From Diacronema lutheri (Eukaryota; Haptophyta; Pavlovophyceae; Pavlovales; Pavlovaceae), in contig JAGTXO010000004.1 of the NCBI GenBank assembly GCA_019448385.1, positions 868,001 to 932,000 on the forward strand: a stretch of DNA of 64,000 bases, written 5' to 3'. Under the pieces are notes generated by a model. It was not told the origin of the DNA, searched no databases, and was given only the letters and a program-made list of their open reading frames with translations. A program made the translations under genes and the position numbers. Every line of letters starts with the position of its first letter. The stretch's first letter is position 1. This document shows, piece after piece, positions 40,085-50,080 of this stretch.

Positions 40085-42779
40085 ATGGGTTACACCGCGG
40101 CCATAGTCATGGCGCAGCGCAACCGCGAGCGGGAAAGCGGGCGCGATTCGAGCGACCTCGAGAGCGTCAACCGGCTGGCCGCCGTCCCGCCACATCCCAA
40201 CGATCGGCGCGCACGCGCGCGGCCGCCCGTCGCGACGCGGCGAAAGCGGCGCGCCATGCCGCACCCGTTCGCGCACGCCGACCTGCGCGTGCCCGAGGTG
40301 GAGGACGGTCAGGTGCTGGTGCCGCTGCGTCAGGCGCTGTATGAACTCGACATGCGCGAGGGCATGCACGGCCTCTTCCTCTTCGCCGGCTTTTTCGCCT
40401 TCTTCTTCGCGCACACGCTCACCGCGCTCGACGCGACGCGCGGCCGACGGACGGTCGAGTGGTACGCTGAGGCGATCAAGGGCAGCTACGACTTGGTGGG
40501 TGGCGAGGAGAATGGGTGGTGCATCTGGGAAGAAGGCCAGATCAACTGCTACGAGCCTTTTCAGGAGCGCGGCGACGTCGACGCGGTGATCGCGTTCATG
40601 GAGCGCGATCTCAGCAGCATCCTGCGCGGTGTCAAGCACGCATGCCCAGGATGCCGGCTGGGGCTCTCGTCGCTCGACCGCGATCTGCGCACGCTCACGC
40701 TCGAGGAGATGATCTGCGCCGATTTCAACTTTGCGCCCCAATTTGTCACCGACGGTGACCCGTCCACGACCGAACAGTTCCCAAGGCGCAACTGCTCAAC
40801 CTCCGACCCGATCTGGCGCGACTCGCCCACGGTCACGTCGGCGCCGTGCTGCGACGACATCAAGCTGGGGCTTGCGTCGCTCACGCTCGTCGCGCTCAAC
40901 CAGATCACGCCCACGCCGTCCGCGACGCTCGACCGGCTGAACGGGCCCGAGCGGCCGGCGGCGCTCGAGCATTACGCGACGCGCTCGATCGACAACCACG
41001 AGCCGCTCGTGCAGGTGGTCGTGATCAGCCCGGACATGCACGCGGTGGGCGTGTCGTACACGGCGGAGTGGAAGGACGCGCGCTTTCTCCCGCGCCTCGT
41101 CAAATGCTCCGTCACGTACTGGTCGTACTTCTTCGCCGCCTATGAGCCGTTTTTGTACCTCGCGGCAATCTTCTGCGTCCTGTCGACGGTGCACGAGGTC
41201 TTCGAGCAGATGGGCGCGGCGCTCTCGGCGCACGAGCTGGGCGCAAACTTGGTGCACCCGTTCATGCTCTTCGTCGAGTACCCGACGATCGTGCTGCCGT
41301 GGGCCGTCGAGTTCATCGGCCCGACGCTCGACCTGCGCAGCTACTCGCTCGCCGTGTCGATCGTCGAGCTGCTCATGTTCTTGCGCCTCTTCCAGGAGGG
41401 GCAGGTGCTGCCGCCCTTCCGGTTGGTCGTGCGCACACTCATCTACGCACTGCCGCAGCTCCTCTGGTTCACCGTCGCGATGGCCACGACCGTCTGCGTC
41501 TTCGCCGGCATCAACATGCAGCTCTTTGGCGCCGTCGACGACTCCTTCGCCGAGTACGGCGACGCGTTCCTCTCCATGTTCTCCGTCGTGATCGAGGGCG
41601 CGAGCAACGAGGGGCCGGCGTTCGACCTGTCCACGTCGGGCGCCAACCTCATGTTCCTCGTCACCAACCTCTTCCTCTTCCTCATCGTCGCGCAGTTCTT
41701 CATCGCCATCCTCGGTACGTGCGACCCGGCGTGGCGCGCGGCGCGCGAGGCGCGAGGCGCGGCGCGCAGCGAGCGGTGCGCGCGCGTCAACGTCCCGCCC
41801 GCCGCGCCGTCCACGCCGCGCAGTCGGTTCGTTCGATCAGACCCGCGAGAGCGAGGGGCAGCTCGCTGCCGAGCTCGGCCTGCCGGCCGGCTGCGAGGAC
41901 GTGGGCGAACCGATCGGCGTCATGGAGCGCGCGCGCCGTTTCGTCACATACCAGCTCGCGTACAGGCATTGGGGCGTCTTCGCGCCGACGTTACACCGGC
42001 AGATCAGCGCGCTGCTGCGTGAGGCGGAGGGGCGCGCCGAGGCGGCGTCGCTCGGCCTGCAGAGCGAGTACGTGCGCGGCCCGCTCCTCTTCACGCACGC
42101 GCAGCTCGTCGCCGCGCTCGGCGAGAGCGTGACCGACCACCTGCTGCTCGAGTACGGCGCGGAGGTGACCTACGCGCACCTTGTGCCGGACAGCGCGCTC
42201 TTCCGCAAGCTCGGCCCGAATGAGAGGCCGCGCGAGGCGCAGGAGGCGGTGGGCGTCGAGGCCGCCGTCAGCACGTCGGGGGCAAAGCCCACGCCGACGC
42301 CACCGGCCGCGCGCTGCAAGGTTGGCGCGTCGTCGGGACCGTTTCTGCCCGCGCTCGAGGCCGCGCTCTGCGGCTTGGGTGCGGGGCACGAGCGGCGCGC
42401 GCCGCCGCCGTCGCGCGCGCGCGTGGGCGATGTCATGTGGGCCGGCGCGGCCATCGCGCCGCCCGTCGGGCAACCGCCGACGCCGTCGTCGCCGACGAGT
42501 CCCACCGGTACTTACAAAGGCGCGGCGACCGTCGAGAGCGTCGGCGCGCTGCAGCGCGCGGACGGCGCGCCCGCAGCCGAGGAGCCTCCTGCGCACGTCA
42601 CGGGCGCTCAGGCTTGCTCCGCGTCGCGCAGCGCGTCTGTGCCAGCCACGCGCGCTGACGGCGGGCGTGACGCGCTGCGGCGCGCGGCGCCTGCGGTCGT
42701 ACGACCGCGCGTCGTCACCGCCGGACGAGCCGGTGGCGCCAGCCGCGTCCAGCGCGAGTGGGAGCATCAGCGCAAGTGA
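40085..42779 (+). CDS. Polycystin-2-like (PKD) channel protein
   Basis: Two exons with exact phase, 40085-41714 and 41824-42779, 861 residues. First membrane segment at about residues 95-115 (FLFAGFFAFFFAHTLTAL), then a long extracytosolic loop (about 120-340) containing several Cys (CPGC, CC) as in the polycystin (TOP) domain. Further segments follow (YWSYFFAAYEPFLYLAAIF, LDLRSYSLAVSIVELLMFL, TLIYALPQLLWFTVAMA). The pore-like stretch is FGDAFLSMFSVV-type (YGDAFLSMFSVVIEGAS), followed by the last helix (LFLFLIVAQFFIAIL) interrupted by the intron. The cytosolic tail is Pro/Ala-rich without an obvious EF hand. Probably a ciliary or vacuolar cation channel. The first pore helix is atypical, so the selectivity is unknown. 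Confidence 0.7.
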
Positions 42780-42798
42780 CGGCAGTGCTAGCGCGGGA

Positions 42799-42823
42799 CC
42801 CCCCCCCCCCCCCCCCCCCCCCC
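42799..42823 (+). repeat. C25 homopolymer between convergent genes
   Basis: 25 consecutive C in the 74-bp gap between the polycystin stop (42779) and the glycosyltransferase stop (42854). Confidence 0.9.
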
Positions 42824-42853
42824 ATCGTGTCCGGTGTCCCCCTGTCCCTCTTG

Positions 42854-44119
42854 TCACTGTCGACGCCCGCGACGACGGAGCAGGTACTGTTTGACCCCGC
42901 CCTTCCTGCATCTGCCAAAACCGCCCGCGGAGACGGGCAGCTGCTCGGGCGGGATGTGCCGCTTAGCAGTGTCCGACATGCGCCACTCAGCGAGCTTCTC
43001 CGCCTGCTCGCGGAGCCTGGGCCAGCACTTGCTGCCGGGCGGGCCGCGCACGTCGGGGACAAAGCGGAGCGGAGGGTCGGCGAGGCGCGCCGGCGCATGC
43101 GCGCCAGGTCGTGGCTGGTCGCCGGCTGGCGTCGGCATCGGCGCGGGCGCCGGCACGGCGCGCAGCTCGACCAGGCCGAGCGCAGCGTAAAAGCCAAAGC
43201 ACGCGGCGTGCTGCCACGGCTTTGTGCCCGCCCAATTGTGCTTGACGTAGACCCTGCCGCGTAGCGCTGCGTACGCGCGCGCGCGCATCACGTACACCAT
43301 GGTGAAAAGGCCTTGGTCGACGTCTCCGCCGGTGAAGGCCCAGGTGTTGCCGCGCACGGCCTGTGTGTCGTTCAGGCGGAGAAGCGGGTCGCGCAGGTAC
43401 TGGGCGGGCATCAGCTCGCGGACGGTGCCGGACGAATTCCAGCCCCGCGCGCTCGTAAAGTTGTCGCGCGCGATGAGCGCGACGCCGAGCATGAAGTCGT
43501 CGCGCCGTGGCTTGATCCACAGAATGCCCGTGTTGACGGGCGCGGAGAAATCGGGTCTCGCGAGCAGGCGCATGGGAGAGGCAACGAAGCGGGGGAGCTC
43601 GGTGGACCACGCGGCGGCAATCGCGCGCAAGTACCCTTCTCGCCCGCCCGCCCGCGCCCACTCGTGCGCCTCGCTCAGTTCGAACAGGTCGATGTCGACG
43701 TCGAGCGTGAGGACGAGGTCGTACCGCGTCAAGCCCGTCGCCCACCATTTTGCGAGCCAGCCGCGGTCGCGTGGGTTGGCGCGCGTGCGCGACACGAGCT
43801 TGACGTACTCTGCGCTGATCGGCTCAAGCTGCACTGACGGCTGAGGGCACTCGGCGCGCACTGCCTCGGGCGCGTTGGTCACGATGAGCACGTCGATGCG
43901 CGGCACGGTGAGTGCGGGCGCGATCATCGACGGGAGGCGGTCGGCCCAGGTCGACGCGTCGCGGCACCACTTGACGAGACCACAGAGCACGCGCGGGACG
44001 CCGGCGTTTGGCTGCTGGAGGTAGAGCGTCGTGGCGATCGCGAGGCGCATCGCTTTCGAACTCGGACGCCCATGCGCCGCGTTCGCCGAACTCGGACCGT
44101 CCATGGCGGGCAAATTCAT
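42854..44119 (-). CDS. GT8-like glycosyltransferase
   Basis: 421 residues. The fold is recognised by VLIVTNAPEAV, then YDLVLTLDVDIDLFEL, which carries the metal-binding DxD, then FSAPVNTGILWIKPRRDDF and GGDVDQGLFTMVYV, then VYVKHNWAGTKPW. These match family-8 nucleotide-sugar glycosyltransferases (glycogenin/galactinol-synthase type). No signal anchor is evident at the chosen start (MNLPAMDG...); an N-terminal hydrophobic stretch would be expected for a Golgi enzyme, so a cytosolic role or a missing first exon is possible. It lies 66 bp downstream of the F-box-like gene on the same strand. Sugar and acceptor are unknown. Confidence 0.7.
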   Translation of the reverse strand: MNLPAMDGPSSANAAHGRPSSKAMRLAIATTLYLQQPNAGVPRVLCGLVKWCRDASTWADRLPSMIAPALTVPRIDVLIVTNAPEAVRAECPQPSVQLEPISAEYVKLVSRTRANPRDRGWLAKWWATGLTRYDLVLTLDVDIDLFELSEAHEWARAGGREGYLRAIAAAWSTELPRFVASPMRLLARPDFSAPVNTGILWIKPRRDDFMLGVALIARDNFTSARGWNSSGTVRELMPAQYLRDPLLRLNDTQAVRGNTWAFTGGDVDQGLFTMVYVMRARAYAALRGRVYVKHNWAGTKPWQHAACFGFYAALGLVELRAVPAPAPMPTPAGDQPRPGAHAPARLADPPLRFVPDVRGPPGSKCWPRLREQAEKLAEWRMSDTAKRHIPPEQLPVSAGGFGRCRKGGVKQYLLRRRGRRQ

Positions 44120-44185
44120 GGCAGTTGCAGTCTCAGAAGTTGGGCTTGCCGCTTGCGCTCTCCGCTCCAGTCAACTGAAAACGCG

Positions 44186-45343
44186 TCACGAGGCCGGGAC
44201 GACGGCGAATGCGCCCAGCTCGACCTCGGCGAACGCGGTCACGCCAGCGCGCCGCAGCACCCTGTGTGCCTCCGCAGTGTGCGCCGGCACGCGCGGCTCG
44301 CCATGCGCAGCCTGCTCAGCAGGCGCGGCGCACCGCGCGTCCTCCGTGTCAAGGGCGGTGCGCGCTGCGCGCGCAAGAGCGCGCGCATGCGCGGCGGACG
44401 GCGTGACGACCGGCGCAGCGGCAACGATGTCTGTCAACTGCGCGATGACGTACACGCGCTCGGGCGGCGGGGCGCCGCGCGGGAAAACGCGCCGCGCGAC
44501 GACGCGCATTGGGCCCCATGCACAAGGTAGCTTTGCTTTTGCGACATCAGCCACGGCCACGCTGAGCACGCCGCGCGCCGGGTCGAGCCGCATTCGCACG
44601 ATGCCTGGCCCCCTTGCAATTCGGCTGCCCACATCCGTCCCCGCCAAACTCGGCTCGCGGGCGCTCCGGACCCAGCTCGGCCCGAACGCACGCGCGCCGA
44701 TGCCGGCACCCCAGACGTAGCCGTTCGACCCGAGCGCTATGATCGGCCAAGCCGAAACGCCAAAACGCTCGGCGATGCCCGCGCCCGGCGCCGGCGCGAA
44801 CGGGGCGAGGAGCTGTGTAACAGTCGACGGCCGGAGCGCTCCGCCGCCGCGCTCGCGCTCGGCGGGCTCGAGCGCGCCGCAAAAGGTGAGGCCAACCCAG
44901 AGGATCACCGGCTTGGGCGCGTCGAGCTGGTGCACGCACACCTCCCACTCGAGCGCGGTGCGCGCACGCGCGTGTTCGCGCGCACACAGCCACGGCGCGC
45001 TGGCGACGGCCGCGACGCGGTAGCCCGGCGGCTGAGCGCCGAGCGCAAGGAGGGCGCGTTTGGCGTCGCGCGAGGTGATATGCGCGCCGACGTTGGTTGC
45101 GTCGTCCCACCAGAGCTCGTGGCGCAGCGCGGCCGCCGTGTGCTCGCCGCGCGGGCCGTCAGCGCGCGGCGCGATCTGTAGCCGCGCGGCGACGTGCGCC
45201 CATTGCGCGCCGCCCGCGCCGAGGAGCGCGCGCAGCGCGCGGCACGCACAGCTGAGGCGGCAGAGCTCTCGCGCTCCGATCATGTCGAGGAACGGCTCGA
45301 GCGCCAGCAGCTCGCTCAGGGCGTCCACCGAAAGGCCTGGCAT
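44186..45343 (-). CDS. F-box-like / SPRY-like protein
   Basis: 385 residues. Residues about 8-45 look like an F-box helix bundle (LLALEPFLDMIGARELCRLSCACRALRALL in two parts), which would link to an SCF ubiquitin ligase. The remainder (about 100-290) has the beta-rich pattern of a SPRY/B30.2 substrate-binding domain: ILWVGLTFCGAL, IIALGSNGYVWG, IVRMRLDPARGVLSVAV. A divergent 92-bp promoter is shared with the PDZ gene. Both domain calls rest on pattern only. Confidence 0.5.
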   Translation of the reverse strand: MPGLSVDALSELLALEPFLDMIGARELCRLSCACRALRALLGAGGAQWAHVAARLQIAPRADGPRGEHTAAALRHELWWDDATNVGAHITSRDAKRALLALGAQPPGYRVAAVASAPWLCAREHARARTALEWEVCVHQLDAPKPVILWVGLTFCGALEPAERERGGGALRPSTVTQLLAPFAPAPGAGIAERFGVSAWPIIALGSNGYVWGAGIGARAFGPSWVRSAREPSLAGTDVGSRIARGPGIVRMRLDPARGVLSVAVADVAKAKLPCAWGPMRVVARRVFPRGAPPPERVYVIAQLTDIVAAAPVVTPSAAHARALARAARTALDTEDARCAAPAEQAAHGEPRVPAHTAEAHRVLRRAGVTAFAEVELGAFAVVPAS

Positions 45344-45435
45344 GGCCCGCTGATCAGGACCATTGACGGTTTCACTGCGCCAAAAACTGAAAACTTTTAT
45401 CCGTATTCATAAGCGGTTGGGCCATTGAGGCAATA
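45344..45435. promoter_or_regulatory. Bidirectional promoter, F-box-like/PDZ
   Basis: 92 bp between divergent ATGs. CAAAAACTGAAAACTTTTATCC (about 45382-45403) supplies A-run/T-run elements for both directions; ATTGAGG and CAATAATG flank the + start. Confidence 0.5.
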
Positions 45436-48171
45436 ATGTCCGGACCACCGTCGGCGGCGGCGGCGCACGGCTCGTCGCAGGACGGCTCGTTCCGCTCGGC
45501 CGCATGGCGCGCGGCCGTGCCGCCCATCCGAATGGATGAGGCGCTTGGCGCCGCGAGCAGCCGCTCAACGCGCGGCTGGAAACAGGCGCGCAAGCACGTG
45601 GCGAGCGGCAAGGTGTCGCGCACACCGGGCGCGCGGCTGCTCGGCGTGCTTCGCCTATTTCGCAGCCGCCGAGCGGGCCAGTGGAAGCTGATCTCGACCA
45701 AGCTCATGCGTGGCGATTCGCCTGCTCTCGGCCTCCGCCTGGACGAGTTCAACATCGTTACGGCAATCGACGGCGATTCGCCCGCCGCGCGCAGCGGCAA
45801 GCTGCTCGTCGGCGACGTCATCGTCGCAGCAGATGGCATCAACCTCGGCCGCTCGACGCTCGGCGCGGTGCTCGCGCCGTTACCCGTACACTCTATCTCC
45901 GCTTACCGCTGGACGGGCGAGCCCGGTACGCAAATGATCGACGCGGCGCCCGACGCCGTCCGGCTGGCCATGGCAGGCGGAAAGCAGCGCACCGCACGCG
46001 TCGCGCTCGCGCACTCGCGCGGCGCCTCGCCTCGCGGCAGTGGCCGGCAGGGCGCAGTCGGTGTGACCGGCGTGTACTTGGGAGCAAGCGACGGCGCTGA
46101 CCGCGCGCGAGCGGGCGCGGTGGTGCGGCCGGCGGCTGTGCCTGCGGTGGCGGTTGCGGTCGCCGAGCTTTGCGTTGCAACAGCGAGCTCTTGCGAGGAC
46201 GACGACACGGACGACGAGCGCGAGGCATCGCCGCTCGCGCCGGCTGGCGGCGGCCGCGCCGTCGGAACTGCGGCTCTCGACTCGGCAGCCGATGAGTACG
46301 AGTCCTACTCATCGGATGACTCGCGCTATTGGAACATTTCGGAACGGCCAAAGACGCCGCGCGGCGCGCGCGCGCTGCGCGCGGCGCAGGAGCGGGCGGC
46401 GGACGGCGATGCGCACGGCGATGCGCGCGGCGCAGGCTCGGCCGTCGCGCGCGGCGCGCCGCGCGCGCAGCCGGCGCAGTTGGGCGCAGGCGCGCGCGGT
46501 AGTGCCATCAATGGCACGCACGCGGGCGGAAGGCCCGGCGGCGCCGGCTTTGAATTGCGAATGCCGGTTGTCCCGGGAGCCGCGCCAGGCGCCGGCGCGC
46601 TCGCGCGTACGGATGGCGCGTCGGGCATCGGGGCGGGCGGCAGCGGCCGGCCAAGTGACGGGCGGGACTGTGTGCGCGCGTCGAGCGCTGGTGCGCAGGG
46701 CTCTGGGCGGCTCGACGCTGGCGCGCGACAGCCATTGTTGGAGGCGGCCACCGTCGCTGAAGGCCGCGGCCCGTCAGCGAAGCGGCCGCTGCCGCTGCAG
46801 CTGCGGCAGCCGCCGCCATCGTGCAGGCCGGACGGTCGGCATTTTTCGCCGAGCGGTGCGGGTGCCGCCAGCCCCGTGGCCGCGTCCGCAGCTTCGGGCG
46901 ATGGCGGCGCCGACCCGGCGCCCGAATGCACAGCGCCCGTCGCGCAGCGCGCCAGTCATGGGCGCGCCAGTCATGGGCGCGCCAGTCATGGGCGCGCCAT
47001 TCATGGGCGCGCGCCGCAGCCGCTGAGCGTGCACGGCGCCACCGACAACCGCAGGGGGGGCGTGCAGCGGTGGCATATGCCACCACACCGCAGCCCACCC
47101 TCTCCCTCCGGCCACGCTGGGCGCGCGGCAGTCGATGAGCCGCGCGGTGCTCACGCCGCGACGAGCGCGGCCAAGCGCGCGCCGCTGCTTTTGGCGGGCG
47201 TGGGCGTGGGCGCTGGCGAGCACACGGGTCGCAACACGCCATCGTCAGGCATTCATCGGCCGCACAGGAGCAGCGTGACGGGCCCGATGATCCCATCGGT
47301 CGAGTACCAATCGCCGCCCACGTTCGCGCCCTCCTTGCCCGACGAGCCAAGCGGCTCGCCCGTCGCACAATGGCGGCAGTGGAGCGCCTACCCTCGAAAC
47401 TCGCACGGCTCCGTCGCGCATTCATCGGGTGGCGGCAGCGGCGGCGGCACCTACGCCGGCGCCGACGGCAGCGGGCACGCGAGCACGCGCGTTGGCGCGC
47501 ACACGCCGTCGCCGCGCGCCTCCTCCGCCTACACAGGCGCCACGCCGCAGCCCATGTCAGTGCGAAGGCCGTCCGCCGCTCGGACGCCCGTCGCGGCCGT
47601 GCCGCCTGTGCCCATCCTCGACCTGAACGACATCTCGAAGAAGGTGCGCGCGCTGCAGCATTTGAGCGCCACGCGCGCCACGCGCGCCACGCGCGTGAGC
47701 AGCGGCTTGTACAGCGGCCCGTTGCGAGCGCGCCGCCGTGCGGGCGTGCGGCCATGCTACGTTCTTTCGCGCGCGCGCGCGCGCGCGCGCGCGCACTAAG
47801 TATTGCGTCGCGTGCGCGCGCGCCGCGCGCAGGTGGACGAAGCGATGGGTGCGGGCGAGCTGGTGACGCCGCGCGGTAACACGCGGTTGCGGCGTCACAC
47901 CGTTTTCGCGCACACCGCATATTTCGAGCAGTTTGCCAAGCGCTTTGGCAGCGCGCTCGCGCGGACCGGGATCGGCAGGCAGCTCGCGCGCGCGGGCGCG
48001 AGCGAGTCACAATCGGCGGACACGTCGAGTGGGAGCGGAAGCGGCCTGGCCGACGCGAGCGACCGCGCGAGCGTATACCGGCCGCCGTTTGCACCGCGCG
48101 GCCATCCAGTCATGCGGATCACGGAGACGGACGACGGTCACGACGCGGACGACGAGTCGCTCGACGCCTGA
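45436..48171 (+). CDS. PDZ-domain protein
   Basis: Two exons with exact phase, 45436-47694 and 47833-48171, 865 residues. A PDZ-like domain lies at about residues 85-160 (LGLRLDEFNIVTAIDGDSPA, then GKLLVGDVIVAADGINLG), preceded by a basic N-terminal segment. The remaining 650 residues are low-complexity, including four SHGRA/IHGRA units (15-bp repeat, 46953-47015). Exon 2 ends in an acidic tail (TETDDGHDADDESLDA). Probably a scaffold. The retroelement insertion begins 72 bp after the stop. Confidence 0.65.
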
Positions 48172-48242
48172 GCGAGGAAGGCGCCCTCGGCCCTCCGCTC
48201 GCTGAGACGCACAGCTTCTGACGTCATCACACCCACGACTTA

Positions 48243-50080
48243 CTTGATCTCCCACTCGTACCTGTCAGACTCCCTGCAGGCCGCGGCTGCCTTCGACGAC
48301 ATCCTCGCCCGGCAGGCTACCGTCGCTCTCGGCGTCTCCGTCTCGACGGATGCCATCGCGAGCCGCCGGCTGCCGCTCCCGATTGCGATGCATGGCACCG
48401 GCCTGCGCAAGCAGGTCGACCTCGCTCCCGCCCTGATCTGGAGCGCCGCCAGCCTCGCCCTGCCGCACCTGCTCGACACGCGCGCCGCGGACGGCTCGGT
48501 CCTGGAGGCGGGCGTCCTCGACCGGCCTGCCATCGCGGCGCGCGTCGGGCACGACGCCTTCGCCGACATGGACGCGCACGGGTGGCGCTCGTTCCTCGCC
48601 TCGGGCTCGCGCCTGGGGCGCGATCTCGCCTCCGCCTGGCACGCCATGCAGGCCGAGCTCGGCGGCGGCCAGGGCGACACGGAAGTGCGCGTCCTCCGCC
48701 TGCCGCCCGGCTCCGTCGCGCCCGCCGCTCCCGCCGCCGGACGCCGGCCTAGCCTCTTGGCCGACATCACTGGCGACCGCGAGCGCTGCCGCTTCGACAT
48801 GCTCAACGCTGAGCACGCCGCCATGCCGCCGGGCTCGCGCCCACGCGGCCTCTGGTTTGGCCTCGGCAAAGAGAGCGGCCTCTTCCTCGAGGCACTGCCG
48901 CGAGCTTATGCCGCTTTCTCGCCGGCGGAGTGGGCCGAGGCGGTTGCGCGCTACTTGGGTCTGCCGAGCCCCGTGTGCGCGCAGCTCGCGGCGGCGGGCG
49001 CGCGCCTCGCGCGCAGCGGCAGCCAGCGCCCGATCCCGGTCGATGCGTTCGGCGACGCGCTCGCGGCGGCACCGGGCGTCGCCCACGACCACGTCGCGAA
49101 GCTTCGCCACGACCCCGCTCTCAACCTGCTCGCCTCGCTGGCTCGCGGATACGCCGGGACCTACGCGCGGCGCGAGGACGCGGACATCTTTGGCTCCGTG
49201 CTCGCCGGCGTGCCGCCGGCCGGGCGCGCGGCCCTGCGTCGTCGGCGCGTGCCCACCGTCGATCTCGTCGTAGTGCTCAACGGTGCGGGCTCGGCCCCTC
49301 AGCTCGTGCAGACACTGTGCGAGCTCAAGTCGATCTCGTACTGCCCCACGCGCTACGGCCAGTCGGACACGCGCCGCTGCCAGGCCGCTGAGCGGCGGGC
49401 GGCGGCCGTCGGCGGCGAGCGGCGGCGTGCGTGCGCTCAACTCGACGAGGAGCTCTTCGGCATGCAGCCGGGCCAGGTGGGCCCGATGCAGGCGCGCCTC
49501 AACTCGTTCCCGCCGATCCGCGCGCTGGTCATCGGCTCGTTCGGCGAGTGGTCGGCCGGCCTCGCCGACCTGCTCGCCACCTTCTCGCACATGGGCGCGG
49601 ACGCGTGGATGGCGCGCATGGGCGCGCCCTCGCGCGACGTCGCCCGCGCGGCCCTCGAGCGCCACATGCGCCTCCAGCTCGCCGCGTGCGTCGTGCGTGG
49701 GCACGCGCAGCTCCTGCTCGCGCGCGCGCAGATGGCGCGCGGACAGGCGCCGCCGCACCGCCACGCGGCTCACGGCGTCCAGGCGGATGTGGACGCCTGC
49801 GGCGGTGTGGACGGCCTCTGCTTCCGGCGCGGCGACGGCGGCGGCGGCCGGCGGGGGCCGGCGAGGGGTGGCTAGGCGTGTGTGGGTGTCCGCCCATGAC
49901 GCGTCCTGCCACGTCCTTGCCGTCCCGGCCGTTCCCGCTGCCGGCGTGCACAGGGTCGACGCCCTGATTTCGGCCTGATGTTGCGTGCGCCCTTTCGCTC
50001 GCTCCGTTTGTCCAGCCTCGGCCCCGTGCGCGCCCCTCCTGCTGACCCGCCTGTAAGCGTCGTTAGTAAGCGTCGTTAGC
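48243..50080 (+). mobile_element. Retroelement A: 5'-truncated copy
   Basis: Begins abruptly inside the coding region of the element at 50478 (matching its sequence from about 52272) and keeps the last 543 codons (48244-49875) plus a 3' end. The C-terminal endonuclease-like motifs are intact (VPTVDLVVVL and LCELKSISYCPTRY). The 3' untranslated region ends in two tandem copies of TAAGCGTCGTTAG (50053-50080). Truncation at the 5' end and a short tandem 3' tail are hallmarks of LINE-type target-primed insertion. Confidence 0.85.

Noticed and set aside
48244-49875. A separate 543-codon host gene
   Set aside because: Its protein aligns throughout with the C-terminal half of the reverse transcriptase at 50478-53885 and it is followed by the same 3' end; it is a truncated retroelement.
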